From Pseudomonas putida (GTDB lineage Bacteria > Pseudomonadota > Gammaproteobacteria > Pseudomonadales > Pseudomonadaceae): 64,000 nt of DNA. Numbering within the stretch: the first letter of the stretch is position 1; each line of letters begins with the position of its first letter. The notes below the pieces were generated by a model that was given only the letters and a program-made list of their open reading frames with translations, made no database searches and had not been told where the DNA came from. Position numbers and translations under genes: made by a program. This document shows positions 37,784-46,215 of this stretch, one piece after another. The stretch covers positions 1 through 64,000 of the forward strand of contig NZ_JANHKS010000015.1 in the NCBI RefSeq assembly GCF_028682175.1, read 5' to 3'.

Positions 37784-37933
37784 GAACGCCCCCTGCGATA
37801 AAACGTCAGAGATTAGGCCTGCCCTTGGCAAAACCCTATGGCAACAGATGACAAATTAGTAGACATTTGACGACATCACTGGCGCGGCGAGCGACTCGCC
37901 CACGCCGGGAAAACCCACGAGAGGGAGCACAGC

Positions 37934-38602
37934 ATGAGCAAGAAAGTGGCCGTCATTCTTTCCGGTTGCGGCGTCCAGGACGGCGCGGAAATTCATGAAA
38001 GTGTGCTGACCCTGCTGCGCCTGGACCAGCGCGGCGCCGAGGTGAAATGCTTCGCGCCCAACATCGCCCAGCATCATGTGATCAACCACCTGACGGGCGA
38101 AGAAACCGGCGAAACCCGCAACGTGCTGGTCGAATCGGCCCGAATCGCCCGTGGTGCCATCGAAGATATCCGCGAGGCTGACATCACCGAGTTCGATGCG
38201 CTGATCATTCCCGGCGGCTTCGGCGCGGCGAAAAACCTGTCGAACTTTGCTGCCGAAGGCGCTAATTGCAAGGTTCAGGCAGAAGTGCTGGCCATGGCCG
38301 AAGCTTTCGCCGAGGCCGGCAAACCCATCGGACTGATCTGCGTGTCACCGGCGCTGGCCGCGAAGATCTACGGACCGGGCGTGACCTGCACCGTGGGCAA
38401 CTGCCCGGACACCGCCGCGCAGATCACCCGGATGGGCGGCAAGCATCAGGAATGCGACGTGGCCGACATCGTCGAGGACAAAGACCGCAAACTGGTCAGC
38501 ACCCCGGCCTACATGGTGGCCACGTCCATCAGCGAAGCGGCGTCAGGGATCAACAAGCTGGTGGATCGGGTGTTGGAGTTGACGCAAGAGCAGGATGCCT
38601 GA
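37934..38602 (+). CDS. elbB: ElbB, DJ-1/PfpI family glyoxalase-like protein
   Basis: The 222-residue product has SKKVAVILSGCGVQDGAEIH at the N-terminus, IIPGGFGAAKNLSNFA, and the nucleophile elbow IGLICVSPAL with the DJ-1-type cysteine. The central insert NHLTGEETGETRNVLVESAR is specific to ElbB. E. coli ElbB is linked to isoprenoid synthesis and has weak glyoxalase activity. It has a strong ribosome site (GAGGGAG) and is probably monocistronic. Confidence 0.94.
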   Translation: MSKKVAVILSGCGVQDGAEIHESVLTLLRLDQRGAEVKCFAPNIAQHHVINHLTGEETGETRNVLVESARIARGAIEDIREADITEFDALIIPGGFGAAKNLSNFAAEGANCKVQAEVLAMAEAFAEAGKPIGLICVSPALAAKIYGPGVTCTVGNCPDTAAQITRMGGKHQECDVADIVEDKDRKLVSTPAYMVATSISEAASGINKLVDRVLELTQEQDA

Positions 38603-38610
38603 AGCACGAC

Positions 38611-38701
38611 CGTAGCAGCACGGCTTGCCGGCGGGAGCGGTGTGTCAGTCACCACATGTATCACTGAAACACCGCCCCCGCCGGCAAGCCGTGCTGCTAC
38701 G
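38611..38701. repeat. REPIN, GTAGCAGCACGGC family
   Basis: CGTAGCAGCACGGCTTGCCG and CGGCAAGCCGTGCTGCTACG flank a spacer with GTGTGTCAGT. It lies between the convergent elbB and yaiI genes. Confidence 0.92.
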
Positions 38702-38711
38702 ACGATGGGTG

Positions 38712-39164
38712 TCAGCCTCGGGCCAGGCGCGTGAGGATCCGGTCCAGCGAGTTGGAAAAGGCCTGCTTCTCGCGATCACCATAGGCACCCTGCCCACCCC
38801 CGACCTGCCCCTGCTCGCGCAGGTCGGTAAACAGGTTGCGCACGGCCAGACGCTCGCCCATGTTCTGCGCGTCGAACTCCTTCCCGCGCGGGTCCAGTGC
38901 AGCGACGCCCTTCTTCACCAGCCGGTCGGCCAGCGGCACGTCGCTGCAGATCACCAGTTCCCCAGGCACGGCATGCTCGACCAGGTAATCATCCGCCGCA
39001 TCCGGCCCACTGGGCACCACGATCAGCTTTACCAGCGCGAACGACGGCCTTGGCACGGCCTGCCCGGCCACGAGGACCACTTCGAACTGGCGCTTGAGGG
39101 CAAATTTGACCACTTGATCCCGCGCTGCCTTGGGGCAGGCGTCGGCATCGATCCATACGCGCAT
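38712..39164 (-). CDS. YaiI/YqxD family (UPF0178) protein
   Basis: The 150-residue product starts MRVWIDADACPKAARDQVVK and includes VPSGPDAADDYLVEHAVPGE, ICSDVPLADRLVKKG and DPRGKEFDAQNMGERLAVRN. The conserved Asp set (WIDADACP, PDAADD, SDVPLAD) has the PIN-nuclease-like look of this family. No experimental function is known to me. The open frame upstream of 39164 runs through a REPIN and is not coding. Confidence 0.92.
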   Translation of the reverse strand: MRVWIDADACPKAARDQVVKFALKRQFEVVLVAGQAVPRPSFALVKLIVVPSGPDAADDYLVEHAVPGELVICSDVPLADRLVKKGVAALDPRGKEFDAQNMGERLAVRNLFTDLREQGQVGGGQGAYGDREKQAFSNSLDRILTRLARG

Positions 39165-39180
39165 AGATTCACTCCCGATC

Positions 39181-39267
39181 GTAGGAGCGCGCTTGCCCGC
39201 GATGGCGGTGTGTCTGGTGACCAATACGGGTCTGACACACCGCCGTCGCGGGCAAGCGCGCTCCTAC
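39181..39267. repeat. REPIN, GGAGCGCGCTTGCCCGCGA family
   Basis: GTAGGAGCGCGCTTGCCCGC and GCGGGCAAGCGCGCTCCTAC form the inverted pair. It lies between yaiI and the FTR1 gene. Confidence 0.92.
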
Positions 39268-39274
39268 AGGTTAT

Positions 39275-41170
39275 TCAAGCAGTCTCGGCGCGGCGTTTTT
39301 CCGCCAGCCAGCTGCGCCCGTACAACAGGGCAATCGCGATCAACGCAACCGCCTGCGCCGCCAGCGAATACGCATCGGCGTGAATCCCCAGCCAGTCGAA
39401 CTCGAAGAACGGCACCGGACGCGTGCCGAAGATGCCCGCCTCCTGCAACGCCTTGACCCCGTGCCCGGCGAACACCACCGACAGCGCGCACAACAGCGCG
39501 GCATTGATGCTGAAGAACATCGCTAGCGGCAGTTTCGCCGAACCACGCAGGATCACCCACGCCAGGCCCACCAGCAGGACCAGTGCAGTCGCACCGCCCG
39601 CCAGCACAGCGTTGTGTCCCGCAGGCCCTGCCTGGAGCCACAGGGTTTCGTAGAACAGAATCACCTCGAACAGCTCGCGATACACCGAGAAGAATGCCAG
39701 CACCGCAAAACCGAAGCGCCCGCCGCCGCCCACCAGACTGCTCTTGATGTAGTCCTGCCAGGCCGCCGCATGACGCCGGTCGTGCATCCACACACCCAGC
39801 CACAGCACCATGACCGCCGCAAACAGCGCCGTCGCACCCTCGAGCAGCTCACGCTGGGAGCCGCTGACGTCGATCACGTAAGCCGCCAGCGCCCAGGTGC
39901 CCAGGCCTGCCAGCAAGGCCAGCCCCCAGCCGACGTTGACGCTGCGCACCGCCGACTGCTGGCCGGTGTTGCGCAGGAACGCGAGGATCGCCGCCAGCAC
40001 CAGAATCGCCTCCAGGCCTTCGCGCAGCAGGATCAGCAAGCCAGAGATGAAGCTCAGCGACGTGCTCAGGCCATCGCTGCCCAGTAAACCGGCCGATTCC
40101 TTGAGCTTGACCTTGGCCGTCTCCAGCCGCTGCGCCGCCTGTTCGGTCGGCAAGCCGTCCTGCAGCGACTGCCGATAGGCCATCAGGGCCTTCTCGGTAT
40201 CCTTGCGCACGTTGGCGTCGACGTTGTCCAGCGAGCTTTCCACCAGCTCGAAGCCTTCCAGGTAAGCTGCAACCGACAGGTCATAGGCCTGCTCGCGGTC
40301 ACCGGAACGGTAGGCGGCCAGGCTCTTGTCCAGCGTCGCGCTGGTGTAGTCGAGCAACTGCGCAGGGCCACGCTGAACCTGCGGCGGCTGGGCACGCTGG
40401 GCGCGGAAGGCGGCAGCGGACTGCGGGCCTTCGGCGGCGAGCACTTCGGCCGGGGTCTGGCGGGCCAGGTCCGCGAGGTTGAAGGTCTTGACCGCTTCGG
40501 CCTTGGCGTCGGCGGTAAAGCTGGCGATGTAGGTCGCGACGTCCCAGCGCTGGCGGTCATCGAGCTGATCGGCGAAGGACGGCATGTCGGTGCCTTCGAT
40601 CCCCAGTCCCAGCGTGCTGTAGACGTCATACAGGCTCAGGCGATCGAACCGCGCTGCGTCACGCATGTTCGCCGGCGCCGGGCTCATGCCCACCGCAGCC
40701 GGGCCATCGCCCGCCCCTGCATCACCGTGGCACACCGAGCAATACTGCGCGTACAGCGGCGCGCCACGGGCCGCGTCCGGCGTGATGATCGGCGCCTGGC
40801 TCACCTCGTAGGCCACGGCCAGCTTCGCGCCCAACTGGCGTGCCTGGCGGGCGACCTGGGCACCGTCCTGCTTCTGCTCCACCGCTTCGAGCAGCGCCTT
40901 GGTGCCTTGGGCAAGCTCCGCCTGCTCAGCACGGGCGGGCAATGCTGCGATCAGATCCTGCACGGCGCCGAGGAACTCGACCTGTTCATGGTATTCGGCT
41001 TCATCGATGACCTTGCCGTCCGCCACCGTCGCCGGGTAATCGGCGCTGACGTAGTTGAACAGGTGCAGGGCCTGGGCGGCGCCATCGACGGAGTCGGCCC
41101 GGGTGGCCACGCTGAACAGCGTCAGCAGCGCCATGCCCAGGCAGGCCATGAAGCGTGAATGGGAAAGCAT
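39275..41170 (-). CDS. Cytochrome c / FTR1 iron permease fusion
   Basis: This is a 631-residue protein with a signal peptide (about residues 1-25). It has a periplasmic region and a class I cytochrome c domain (QYCSVCHGDAGAGDGPAAVG, heme CxxCH), then an Ala-rich helical linker. After about residue 360 an FTR1 permease follows with the two REXXE iron motifs (LLREGLEAILVLA and YRELFEVILFYE) and about seven helices. Such fusions are thought to oxidise Fe(II) and pass Fe(III) through the permease. The substrate is inferred from family. Confidence 0.92.
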   Translation of the reverse strand: MLSHSRFMACLGMALLTLFSVATRADSVDGAAQALHLFNYVSADYPATVADGKVIDEAEYHEQVEFLGAVQDLIAALPARAEQAELAQGTKALLEAVEQKQDGAQVARQARQLGAKLAVAYEVSQAPIITPDAARGAPLYAQYCSVCHGDAGAGDGPAAVGMSPAPANMRDAARFDRLSLYDVYSTLGLGIEGTDMPSFADQLDDRQRWDVATYIASFTADAKAEAVKTFNLADLARQTPAEVLAAEGPQSAAAFRAQRAQPPQVQRGPAQLLDYTSATLDKSLAAYRSGDREQAYDLSVAAYLEGFELVESSLDNVDANVRKDTEKALMAYRQSLQDGLPTEQAAQRLETAKVKLKESAGLLGSDGLSTSLSFISGLLILLREGLEAILVLAAILAFLRNTGQQSAVRSVNVGWGLALLAGLGTWALAAYVIDVSGSQRELLEGATALFAAVMVLWLGVWMHDRRHAAAWQDYIKSSLVGGGGRFGFAVLAFFSVYRELFEVILFYETLWLQAGPAGHNAVLAGGATALVLLVGLAWVILRGSAKLPLAMFFSINAALLCALSVVFAGHGVKALQEAGIFGTRPVPFFEFDWLGIHADAYSLAAQAVALIAIALLYGRSWLAEKRRAETA

Positions 41171-41372
41171 GAGTGAATCTCAAATAGGAATGCGAAGGGT
41201 TGTTATTGTTCATGTCTGCCGCCGCGCACTCAAGCGATATGGCGCGATGTGGAGGCTTTTTGCGGGAAATAGGCTCGCGATCTGGGGCCTGCGGATGACT
41301 TTGAGCCCATTGGCAGAATTGTGAACCACTTGTCAGATGGATCCGAAAGCGTTGTAAGCCATCAAAAAGCCA

Positions 41373-41400
41373 TTGTTTTAGCCTGAGTCCTCCTTATAAT
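41373..41400 (+). promoter_or_regulatory. Sigma-70 promoter of the lipoprotein operon
   Basis: A perfect TATAAT (41395-41400) lies 16 bases after TTGTTT (41373-41378). Transcription would start near 41407, giving a leader of about 120 bases before the first gene. The remainder of the 41171-41526 gap contains no gene. Confidence 0.6.
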
Positions 41401-41481
41401 CCCGGCGCACTATGGCAGGCGGCCATCATCCGCCCTGCCCCTCAACCGGGCTTCCCAGCCTCTCGAACGGACCCGCCTTCA

Positions 41482-41511
41482 CTGGCTCAATCAAGCCAGG
41501 CCGGCTTTTTT
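41482..41511 (+). promoter_or_regulatory. Possible transcription attenuator in the operon leader
   Basis: AAGCC (41493-41497) can pair with GGCTT (41503-41507) and is followed by a run of T to 41511, a short terminator-like hairpin 16 bases before the first ATG. CTGGCT (41482-41487) can instead pair with AGCCAG (41494-41499), which would prevent the terminator. Stems are short. Tentative. Confidence 0.35.
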
Positions 41512-41526
41512 CAAGGATTGATCTTG

Positions 41527-42930
41527 ATGTCTTCCCGCGCTCTGACTGCACTCGCGCTGATCACGGCTGTGCAACTGACCGGCTGTGCCGCGTTTCGCAA
41601 CTACGACAGCGAGCTGCAACAAACCAACCAGCAGCTCACCAGCGGCAATGTCGATGGCGCGCTGACCCTGCTGGAAAAGAACAACACCGGCGAAGACAAA
41701 GACCTGCTCTATTACTTCGAGAAAGGCGAACTGCTGCGCTCCAAGGGCGACCTGACGGGCAGTCAGGCGGCGTGGGGCCGTGCCGACCAGACGGTGATCG
41801 CCTGGGAAGACTCGGTCAAACTCGACAGCGGCAAGTACCTGGCCCAGTTCGGCAGCTACCTGGTGAACGACAAGGTTCGTCGCTACGAAGGCTACGACTA
41901 CGAAAAGGTCATGCTGACCACCCAGATGGCCCTGAACCTGCTGGCCAAGAACGACTTCGAAGGCGCGCGCACCGAGATCAAGAAGACTCACGAGCGCGAG
42001 GCCGTCATCGCCGAGCTGCGTGACAAGCAGTACCTCAAAAGCGAGGACGAGGCCAAGACTCAGGGCGTCGCCACCCAGTACAAGGACCTCAAGGGTTATC
42101 CGGTCGAATCCCTCGATGCGCCGGAAGTCGTCGGCCTGAAAAACAGCTACCAGAGTGCGTTCAGCCATTATCTGGCAGGCTTTGTCTATGAAGCGCTGGG
42201 CGAGAAGGACCTGGCCGCGCCGGGGTACCGCCAGGCGGCCGAGCTGCGGCCGAACACCCCGTTGCTGGATCAGGCGCTGCTGAACCTCGACGCCGCCGGC
42301 AGCAAGAACACCGCCACCGACGGCAGCGAAGTGCTGATCGTGGTGCAGTCCGGTTTCGCCCCGGCCCGTGACTCGGTGCGCATCCCGCTGCCGCTGCCGA
42401 TCAGCAACAACATCGTGATCACCCCGCTGTCGTTCCCGGTCATCAAGCCGGACAACTCCACGCCGTTCTTCAACCAGATCGGCCTGGACGGCCAGCAGGT
42501 CAACCTGACGTCGCTCAACAGCATCTCGGCGATGTCCCGCCGCGCCCTGCGTGACGACATGCCGGGCATCATCGTGCGCACCACCGTGCGCGCCATCACC
42601 CGTGGCGTGACCCAGAAGAAGCTCAACGAGACCAGCCCCCTGGCGGGCCTGGCAGTGGGCATCGCCTCGGCGGTGGTCGAAGGCGCGGACACCCGCACCT
42701 GGCGCACCCTGCCGGACAACACCCTGGTGGCCCGCATGCGCCTCAAACAGGGCGAGCATCAGGTCGTGCTGCCCTCCTCGCTGGGCGGCACCCATGTACA
42801 GGTCAAGATCGACCGTCCTTATCAAGTCGTCACCCTGCGCGCCGTCGGCAACCAGGTCTACACCGACGGCCTGGCCGCCCACGTGATCCCGTCGAGCCTG
42901 CCGCAGGCCGTGGCCGCCAACAAACCCTGA
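41527..42930 (+). CDS. COG3014 family outer-membrane-type lipoprotein
   Basis: The 467-residue product has a lipobox (LALITAVQLTGC, Cys near residue 20) and no Asp at +2, so export to the outer membrane is likely. Tetratricopeptide-like helices follow (NQQLTSGNVDGALTLLEKNN, DLLYYFEKGELLRSKGDLTG), then a beta-rich C-terminal half (VLIVVQSGFAPARDSVRIPL). It is first of four co-directional envelope genes. Function unknown. Confidence 0.88.
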   Translation: MSSRALTALALITAVQLTGCAAFRNYDSELQQTNQQLTSGNVDGALTLLEKNNTGEDKDLLYYFEKGELLRSKGDLTGSQAAWGRADQTVIAWEDSVKLDSGKYLAQFGSYLVNDKVRRYEGYDYEKVMLTTQMALNLLAKNDFEGARTEIKKTHEREAVIAELRDKQYLKSEDEAKTQGVATQYKDLKGYPVESLDAPEVVGLKNSYQSAFSHYLAGFVYEALGEKDLAAPGYRQAAELRPNTPLLDQALLNLDAAGSKNTATDGSEVLIVVQSGFAPARDSVRIPLPLPISNNIVITPLSFPVIKPDNSTPFFNQIGLDGQQVNLTSLNSISAMSRRALRDDMPGIIVRTTVRAITRGVTQKKLNETSPLAGLAVGIASAVVEGADTRTWRTLPDNTLVARMRLKQGEHQVVLPSSLGGTHVQVKIDRPYQVVTLRAVGNQVYTDGLAAHVIPSSLPQAVAANKP

Positions 42931-42943
42931 CCGGAGATAGTTC

Positions 42944-43315
42944 ATGCGTTGCAAGATTCTGGGCGTGATGGCCCTCGCCCTACTCGCCGGTTGCGCCACC
43001 CCGCCGCCGCCAGCCCCTGGCAGTGCCGCCAGCAAGGTGGTTGCCATGGGTGATCTGAAGAACATCGAGATCGGCCCGATGCGCGTTGCGCGGGAAAACG
43101 GCTTCATGACCGTCAACGTCTCGCTGCACAACACCAGCAGCTACAACAAGACGATGTACTACCGCTTCGCGTGGCTGGGCAACGACGGCTTCCCCGTTGC
43201 CGAACCCGAGGCCTGGAAGAGCCTGACGCTGTACGGCACCCAGAGCAGCTTCCTGCCGGCCATCGCCCCGGTGCCGAAGGCCACTGACTTCCGCCTTGAA
43301 GTCAAAACCCCTTAA
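42944..43315 (+). CDS. YcfL-like lipoprotein (DUF1425)
   Basis: The 123-residue product has lipobox LALLAGCATPPPPAPG (Cys near residue 16) and the YcfL fold with HNTSSYNKTMYYRFAWLGND and FPVAEPEAWKSL. In E. coli ycfL sits directly before lpoB, as here, which supports both calls. It has a 13-base gap from the upstream gene and shares its transcript. Confidence 0.85.
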   Translation: MRCKILGVMALALLAGCATPPPPAPGSAASKVVAMGDLKNIEIGPMRVARENGFMTVNVSLHNTSSYNKTMYYRFAWLGNDGFPVAEPEAWKSLTLYGTQSSFLPAIAPVPKATDFRLEVKTP

Positions 43316-43351
43316 TCGCTCAACATTCGCCTGGCCCAAGAGATCCTGAAC

Positions 43352-43942
43352 ATGTTTTCCATTCGCCTCTCGCTCATCGCCGCCGTCGCCCTGCTGGCCA
43401 CCGGTTGCGCCAACAACTCGCCCACCCTGGGCAGCAAGAACATCAGCTACGGCGACACCAAGGCTGTCGAAACCGTGACCAACGAATTCGGCTCGACCGA
43501 CCTGCAAATGATCGCCGAGAGCATGACCCGCTCACTGGCCCAGTCCGGCACCCTGCAAGGCCGCCCGGTGGTTCAGGTCTATGACGTGAAGAACAAGACC
43601 AGCGAGTACATCGATACCCGCGAGATCACCACCACGATCAAGACCCAGCTGATGAAGTCCGGGACCGCCCGTTTCGCCAGCGACAACACCGACATGCAGA
43701 GCCAGGTCGATCAACTGAAGCTGCAGAACCAGAGCGGCCTGTACAAAAAATCCACGGTCAGCAAGACCGGCAACATGGTCGCGGCCAAATACCGCCTGGA
43801 AGGCTCGATCAGCTCCATCGTCAAGCGCAGCAGCGACTACAAGGACGTCTTCTACAAATTCAGTCTGCAACTGATCGATGTCGAAAGCGGCATCGCTGAG
43901 TGGATGGACGAAAAAGAAATCCGCAAGACCACGGAGCGCTAA
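43352..43942 (+). CDS. lpoB: Penicillin-binding protein activator LpoB
   Basis: LpoB is an outer-membrane lipoprotein that reaches through peptidoglycan to activate PBP1b in enterobacteria. The 196-residue product has lipobox AVALLATGCANNS and the LpoB domain: ISYGDTKAVETVTNEFGSTD, MIAESMTRSLAQSGTLQGRP, VAAKYRLEGSISSIVKRSSD. It follows the YcfL-like gene, matching the enterobacterial order. Confidence 0.88.
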   Translation: MFSIRLSLIAAVALLATGCANNSPTLGSKNISYGDTKAVETVTNEFGSTDLQMIAESMTRSLAQSGTLQGRPVVQVYDVKNKTSEYIDTREITTTIKTQLMKSGTARFASDNTDMQSQVDQLKLQNQSGLYKKSTVSKTGNMVAAKYRLEGSISSIVKRSSDYKDVFYKFSLQLIDVESGIAEWMDEKEIRKTTER

Positions 43943-43945
43943 GCA

Positions 43946-44689
43946 ATGCGTGCATGGATCGGCATTCTTGGCCTGCTGTGCGCCGTCGGCGCCCAGGCCG
44001 CCCCGAAAGTGGCGGTCACGGACATGGCCTTCGAGCAGCAGGTGGAGGAATACATCCACACCGTCTCGGCGCAGACCAACTTCCAGGCCAACCGTTACAG
44101 TGCCAGCGGCTCGGCCAGCTACAGCGAGTACGAGGCGCGCAACACCTACATCGAGCAAGGCGAGCTGCGTAAATTCAGCGGCGACATCAAGGGCGAGATT
44201 CTCAAGTCCGGGATGTTCCAGTTGGTGCAGGGCACGCCGTACACCGCAGGGTCCAAGGAGGACGTTTACGACGTCATCAAGCGGATCAAGAACGGCAATT
44301 TCAAGGGCGCCGACTACGTGCTGTTTGGCACCGTCTCGGACATCGACTTCCATCAGGACGTCAACGAGATCGCCAACATCAACGCTCACTCGGCGGTGCT
44401 GGGCCTGACGCTGGTAGGTGATTTCAGCCTGATCAACACCCGCACCTTCGAAATCACCTCGGCCTTCACGGCCATGGGCGAAGGCCAGGACACCAAGCTG
44501 GTGAACGGCAACGACTTGCGCGTCACGCCCAACCGCGGCCGCGTAGTGAAGGAAGTGTCGAAGTCGATCGGCATGGATGTCGCGCGTCAATTGCGAGAGC
44601 AGCTGCGCGGTGAAGTGGAGTACTCCCAGGAGCTGCCCCCTTCGCGCAACAACCTGCCCCGCGACGAAGCCCCGAAAATCCTGCGCTGA
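43946..44689 (+). CDS. Periplasmic CsgG/LpoB-like protein
   Basis: The 247-residue product has a cleavable signal peptide (residues 1-18, AVGAQAA) rather than a lipobox. Its body resembles the CsgG/LpoB nucleotide-fold-like domain: KVAVTDMAFEQQVEEYIHTV, GDIKGEILKSGMFQLVQGTP, GADYVLFGTVSDIDFHQDV, TLVGDFSLINTRTFEITSAF. It starts three bases after lpoB. It is likely a partner of the preceding lipoproteins. Precise role unknown. Confidence 0.8.
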   Translation: MRAWIGILGLLCAVGAQAAPKVAVTDMAFEQQVEEYIHTVSAQTNFQANRYSASGSASYSEYEARNTYIEQGELRKFSGDIKGEILKSGMFQLVQGTPYTAGSKEDVYDVIKRIKNGNFKGADYVLFGTVSDIDFHQDVNEIANINAHSAVLGLTLVGDFSLINTRTFEITSAFTAMGEGQDTKLVNGNDLRVTPNRGRVVKEVSKSIGMDVARQLREQLRGEVEYSQELPPSRNNLPRDEAPKILR

Positions 44690-44712
44690 AGCAGAACGTC
44701 GGGTGATGATCC

Positions 44713-44798
44713 CCGGTTGCAGTACGGCCGGGCGGCGCTCCGCTTGCCGGCGATGGCGCCCTTGAAACCGCTATCGCCGGCAAGCCGGACTGCTACGG
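44713..44798. repeat. Degenerate REPIN
   Basis: The right arm GCCGGCAAGCCGGACTGCTA is recognisable and the left arm (GGTTGCAGTACGGCCGGGCG) is interrupted. It starts the gene-free repeat cluster at 44690-45478. Confidence 0.7.
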
Positions 44799-44837
44799 TG
44801 GTGCGGTTTTTCCCGAGGCACGGCGCGCCGCACGCCC

Positions 44838-44910
44838 GTAGGAGCGCGCTTGCCCGCGATGGCGTCCGGTCAGCCAGCGCATCCGGCACTGACACACCGC
44901 AGTCGCGGGC
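44838..44910. repeat. Truncated REPIN, GGAGCGCGCTTGCCCGCGA family
   Basis: The left arm GTAGGAGCGCGCTTGCCCGC is intact. The right arm stops at AGTCGCGGGC and is replaced by TTTTCCCGAC, the start of the duplicated segment that follows. Confidence 0.8.
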
Positions 44911-44948
44911 TTTTCCCGACCCGCCAAAATCCTGCGGCGACCACGTTT

Positions 44949-45041
44949 CCTGTAGGAGTGAGCTTGCTCGCGATAGCGTTATGTCTGTGATGAGTACGGT
45001 GCCTGACACACCGCTATCGCGAGCAAGCTCACTCCTACAGG
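44949..45041. repeat. REPIN, GTAGGAGTGAGCTTGCTCGCGA family (duplication copy 1)
   Basis: CCTGTAGGAGTGAGCTTGCT and AGCAAGCTCACTCCTACAGG flank the spacer. Confidence 0.92.
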
Positions 45042-45198
45042 TTCTTTGCCAAACGGCTGTCAGGTGTGATGCATCAACCGCCCCATGGCCAAACACCGAA
45101 AATTCTGCAGCGCGAGAGGCACGGTACGCCGCGCTCCTACAGGGTCATGCGCAGGGCAAATTTGCCCGACCCGCCAAAATCTTGCGGCGACCACGTTT

Positions 45199-45291
45199 CC
45201 TGTAGGAGTGAGCTTGCTCGCGATAGCGTTATGTCTGTGATGAGTACGGTGCCTGACACACCGCTATCGCGAGCAAGCTCACTCCTACAGG
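45199..45291. repeat. REPIN, GTAGGAGTGAGCTTGCTCGCGA family (duplication copy 2)
   Basis: Identical by eye to the copy at 44949-45041. Confidence 0.92.
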
Positions 45292-45385
45292 TTCTTTGCC
45301 AAACTGCTGTCAGGTGTGATGCATCAACCGCCCCATGGCCAAACACCGAGAATCCTGCAGCGCGAGAGGCACGGTACGCCGCGCG

Positions 45386-45456
45386 CCTGTAGGAGCGCGC
45401 TTGCCCGCGATGGCGTCCTCAAGACCGCTCCCGCCGGCAAGCCGTGCTGCTACGGG
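45386..45456. repeat. Chimeric REPIN with arms from two families
   Basis: The left arm CCTGTAGGAGCGCGCTTGCC belongs to the GGAGCGCGC family, and the right arm CCGGCAAGCCGTGCTGCTAC belongs to the GTAGCAGCACGGC family. Confidence 0.85.
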
Positions 45457-45478
45457 TATGTCGTTGGGCCAATCTGGG

Positions 45479-46105
45479 TCATGCGCGGTGCAAGGTCGCC
45501 AGGAACGCCGCGGCGCTGACGAACAACCCGGCAAAGGTGCGGTTCATCCGGCGTTGCTGCTTGGGGGTCTTGAGGGCGCGCAGCACCTTCGAGGCCAGCC
45601 CTGTGTAACCGGCCATGACGGTCAGGTCCACCGCCACCATGGTCACGGTGATGGTCAGGTACTGAGGCAGCAGCGGCAGGTGGGTGTCGATGAACTGCGG
45701 CAGGATCGCCAGCATGAACACCAGCGCCTTGGGGTTGCTGATGTTCACCAGAAAGCCCCGGGCAACCAGCGCCAGCGGCTTGCCAATCGGACGGATGCTC
45801 GCGTTATCGGACAGGTCGGTGGGCAGCGCGCGCCATTGCTTGATGCCCAGGTACACCAGATACGCCACACCGAACCATTTGATCAGCGTGAACGCCAGCG
45901 ACGAAGCCGCGAGTACCGCACCGAGCCCCGCAGCGATGATTGCGATCTGAACGATGAGCGCCAGTTGCAGCCCCAGCGCGTTCCAGTATCCCCGCCAGAA
46001 ACCGTATTGCAGGCCGCTGGACATCGACGCAATGGCACCGGCTCCCGGCGAAAGACTGATGACCCAGCAGGCGGCGAAGAAGGCCAGCCATGTTTCGAGC
46101 GACAT
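45479..46105 (-). CDS. LysE family exporter
   Basis: The 208-residue inner-membrane protein has about six helices and the LysE/RhtB N-terminal motif SLSPGAGAIASMSSGLQYGF followed by RGYWNALGLQLALIVQIAII. The second half has ISNPKALVFMLAILPQFID. It likely exports an amino acid or related metabolite. The substrate cannot be predicted and no adjacent LysR-type regulator is present. Confidence 0.92.
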   Translation of the reverse strand: MSLETWLAFFAACWVISLSPGAGAIASMSSGLQYGFWRGYWNALGLQLALIVQIAIIAAGLGAVLAASSLAFTLIKWFGVAYLVYLGIKQWRALPTDLSDNASIRPIGKPLALVARGFLVNISNPKALVFMLAILPQFIDTHLPLLPQYLTITVTMVAVDLTVMAGYTGLASKVLRALKTPKQQRRMNRTFAGLFVSAAAFLATLHRA

Positions 46106-46215
46106 TGCGCACCTCAGGCAAGAATGTAACGTTGCCTTAACCTAAGGTTTCTGCGGCCCGAAGACCAATTATTTCTAACTGTTGCGGCGACTTGGCAGAT
46201 AGCTGTGCAGGTGTG

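Larger units (their letters stand above)
44915..45384 (+). repeat. Tandem direct duplication (220 bp, 250-bp period)
   Basis: Copy 1 is 44915-45134 and copy 2 is 45165-45384, with four mismatches that I can count (44932/45182, 45055/45305, 45100/45350, 45104/45354), about 98% identity. Each copy holds one full REPIN and the flank CAGGTGTGATGCATCAACCG. No transposase is present. Confidence 0.92.

Noticed and set aside
44587..45392. Short open frames with RSELARDSGVSG-type peptides
   Set aside because: These are translations of REPIN arms. The same peptide appears wherever the repeat occurs, including 31683-31919 and 10561-11025.
44915..45456. Regularly spaced repeats that could suggest a CRISPR array
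   Set aside because: The repeats are inverted pairs of different families with a 250-bp duplication, not short direct repeats with unique spacers, and no cas genes are present.
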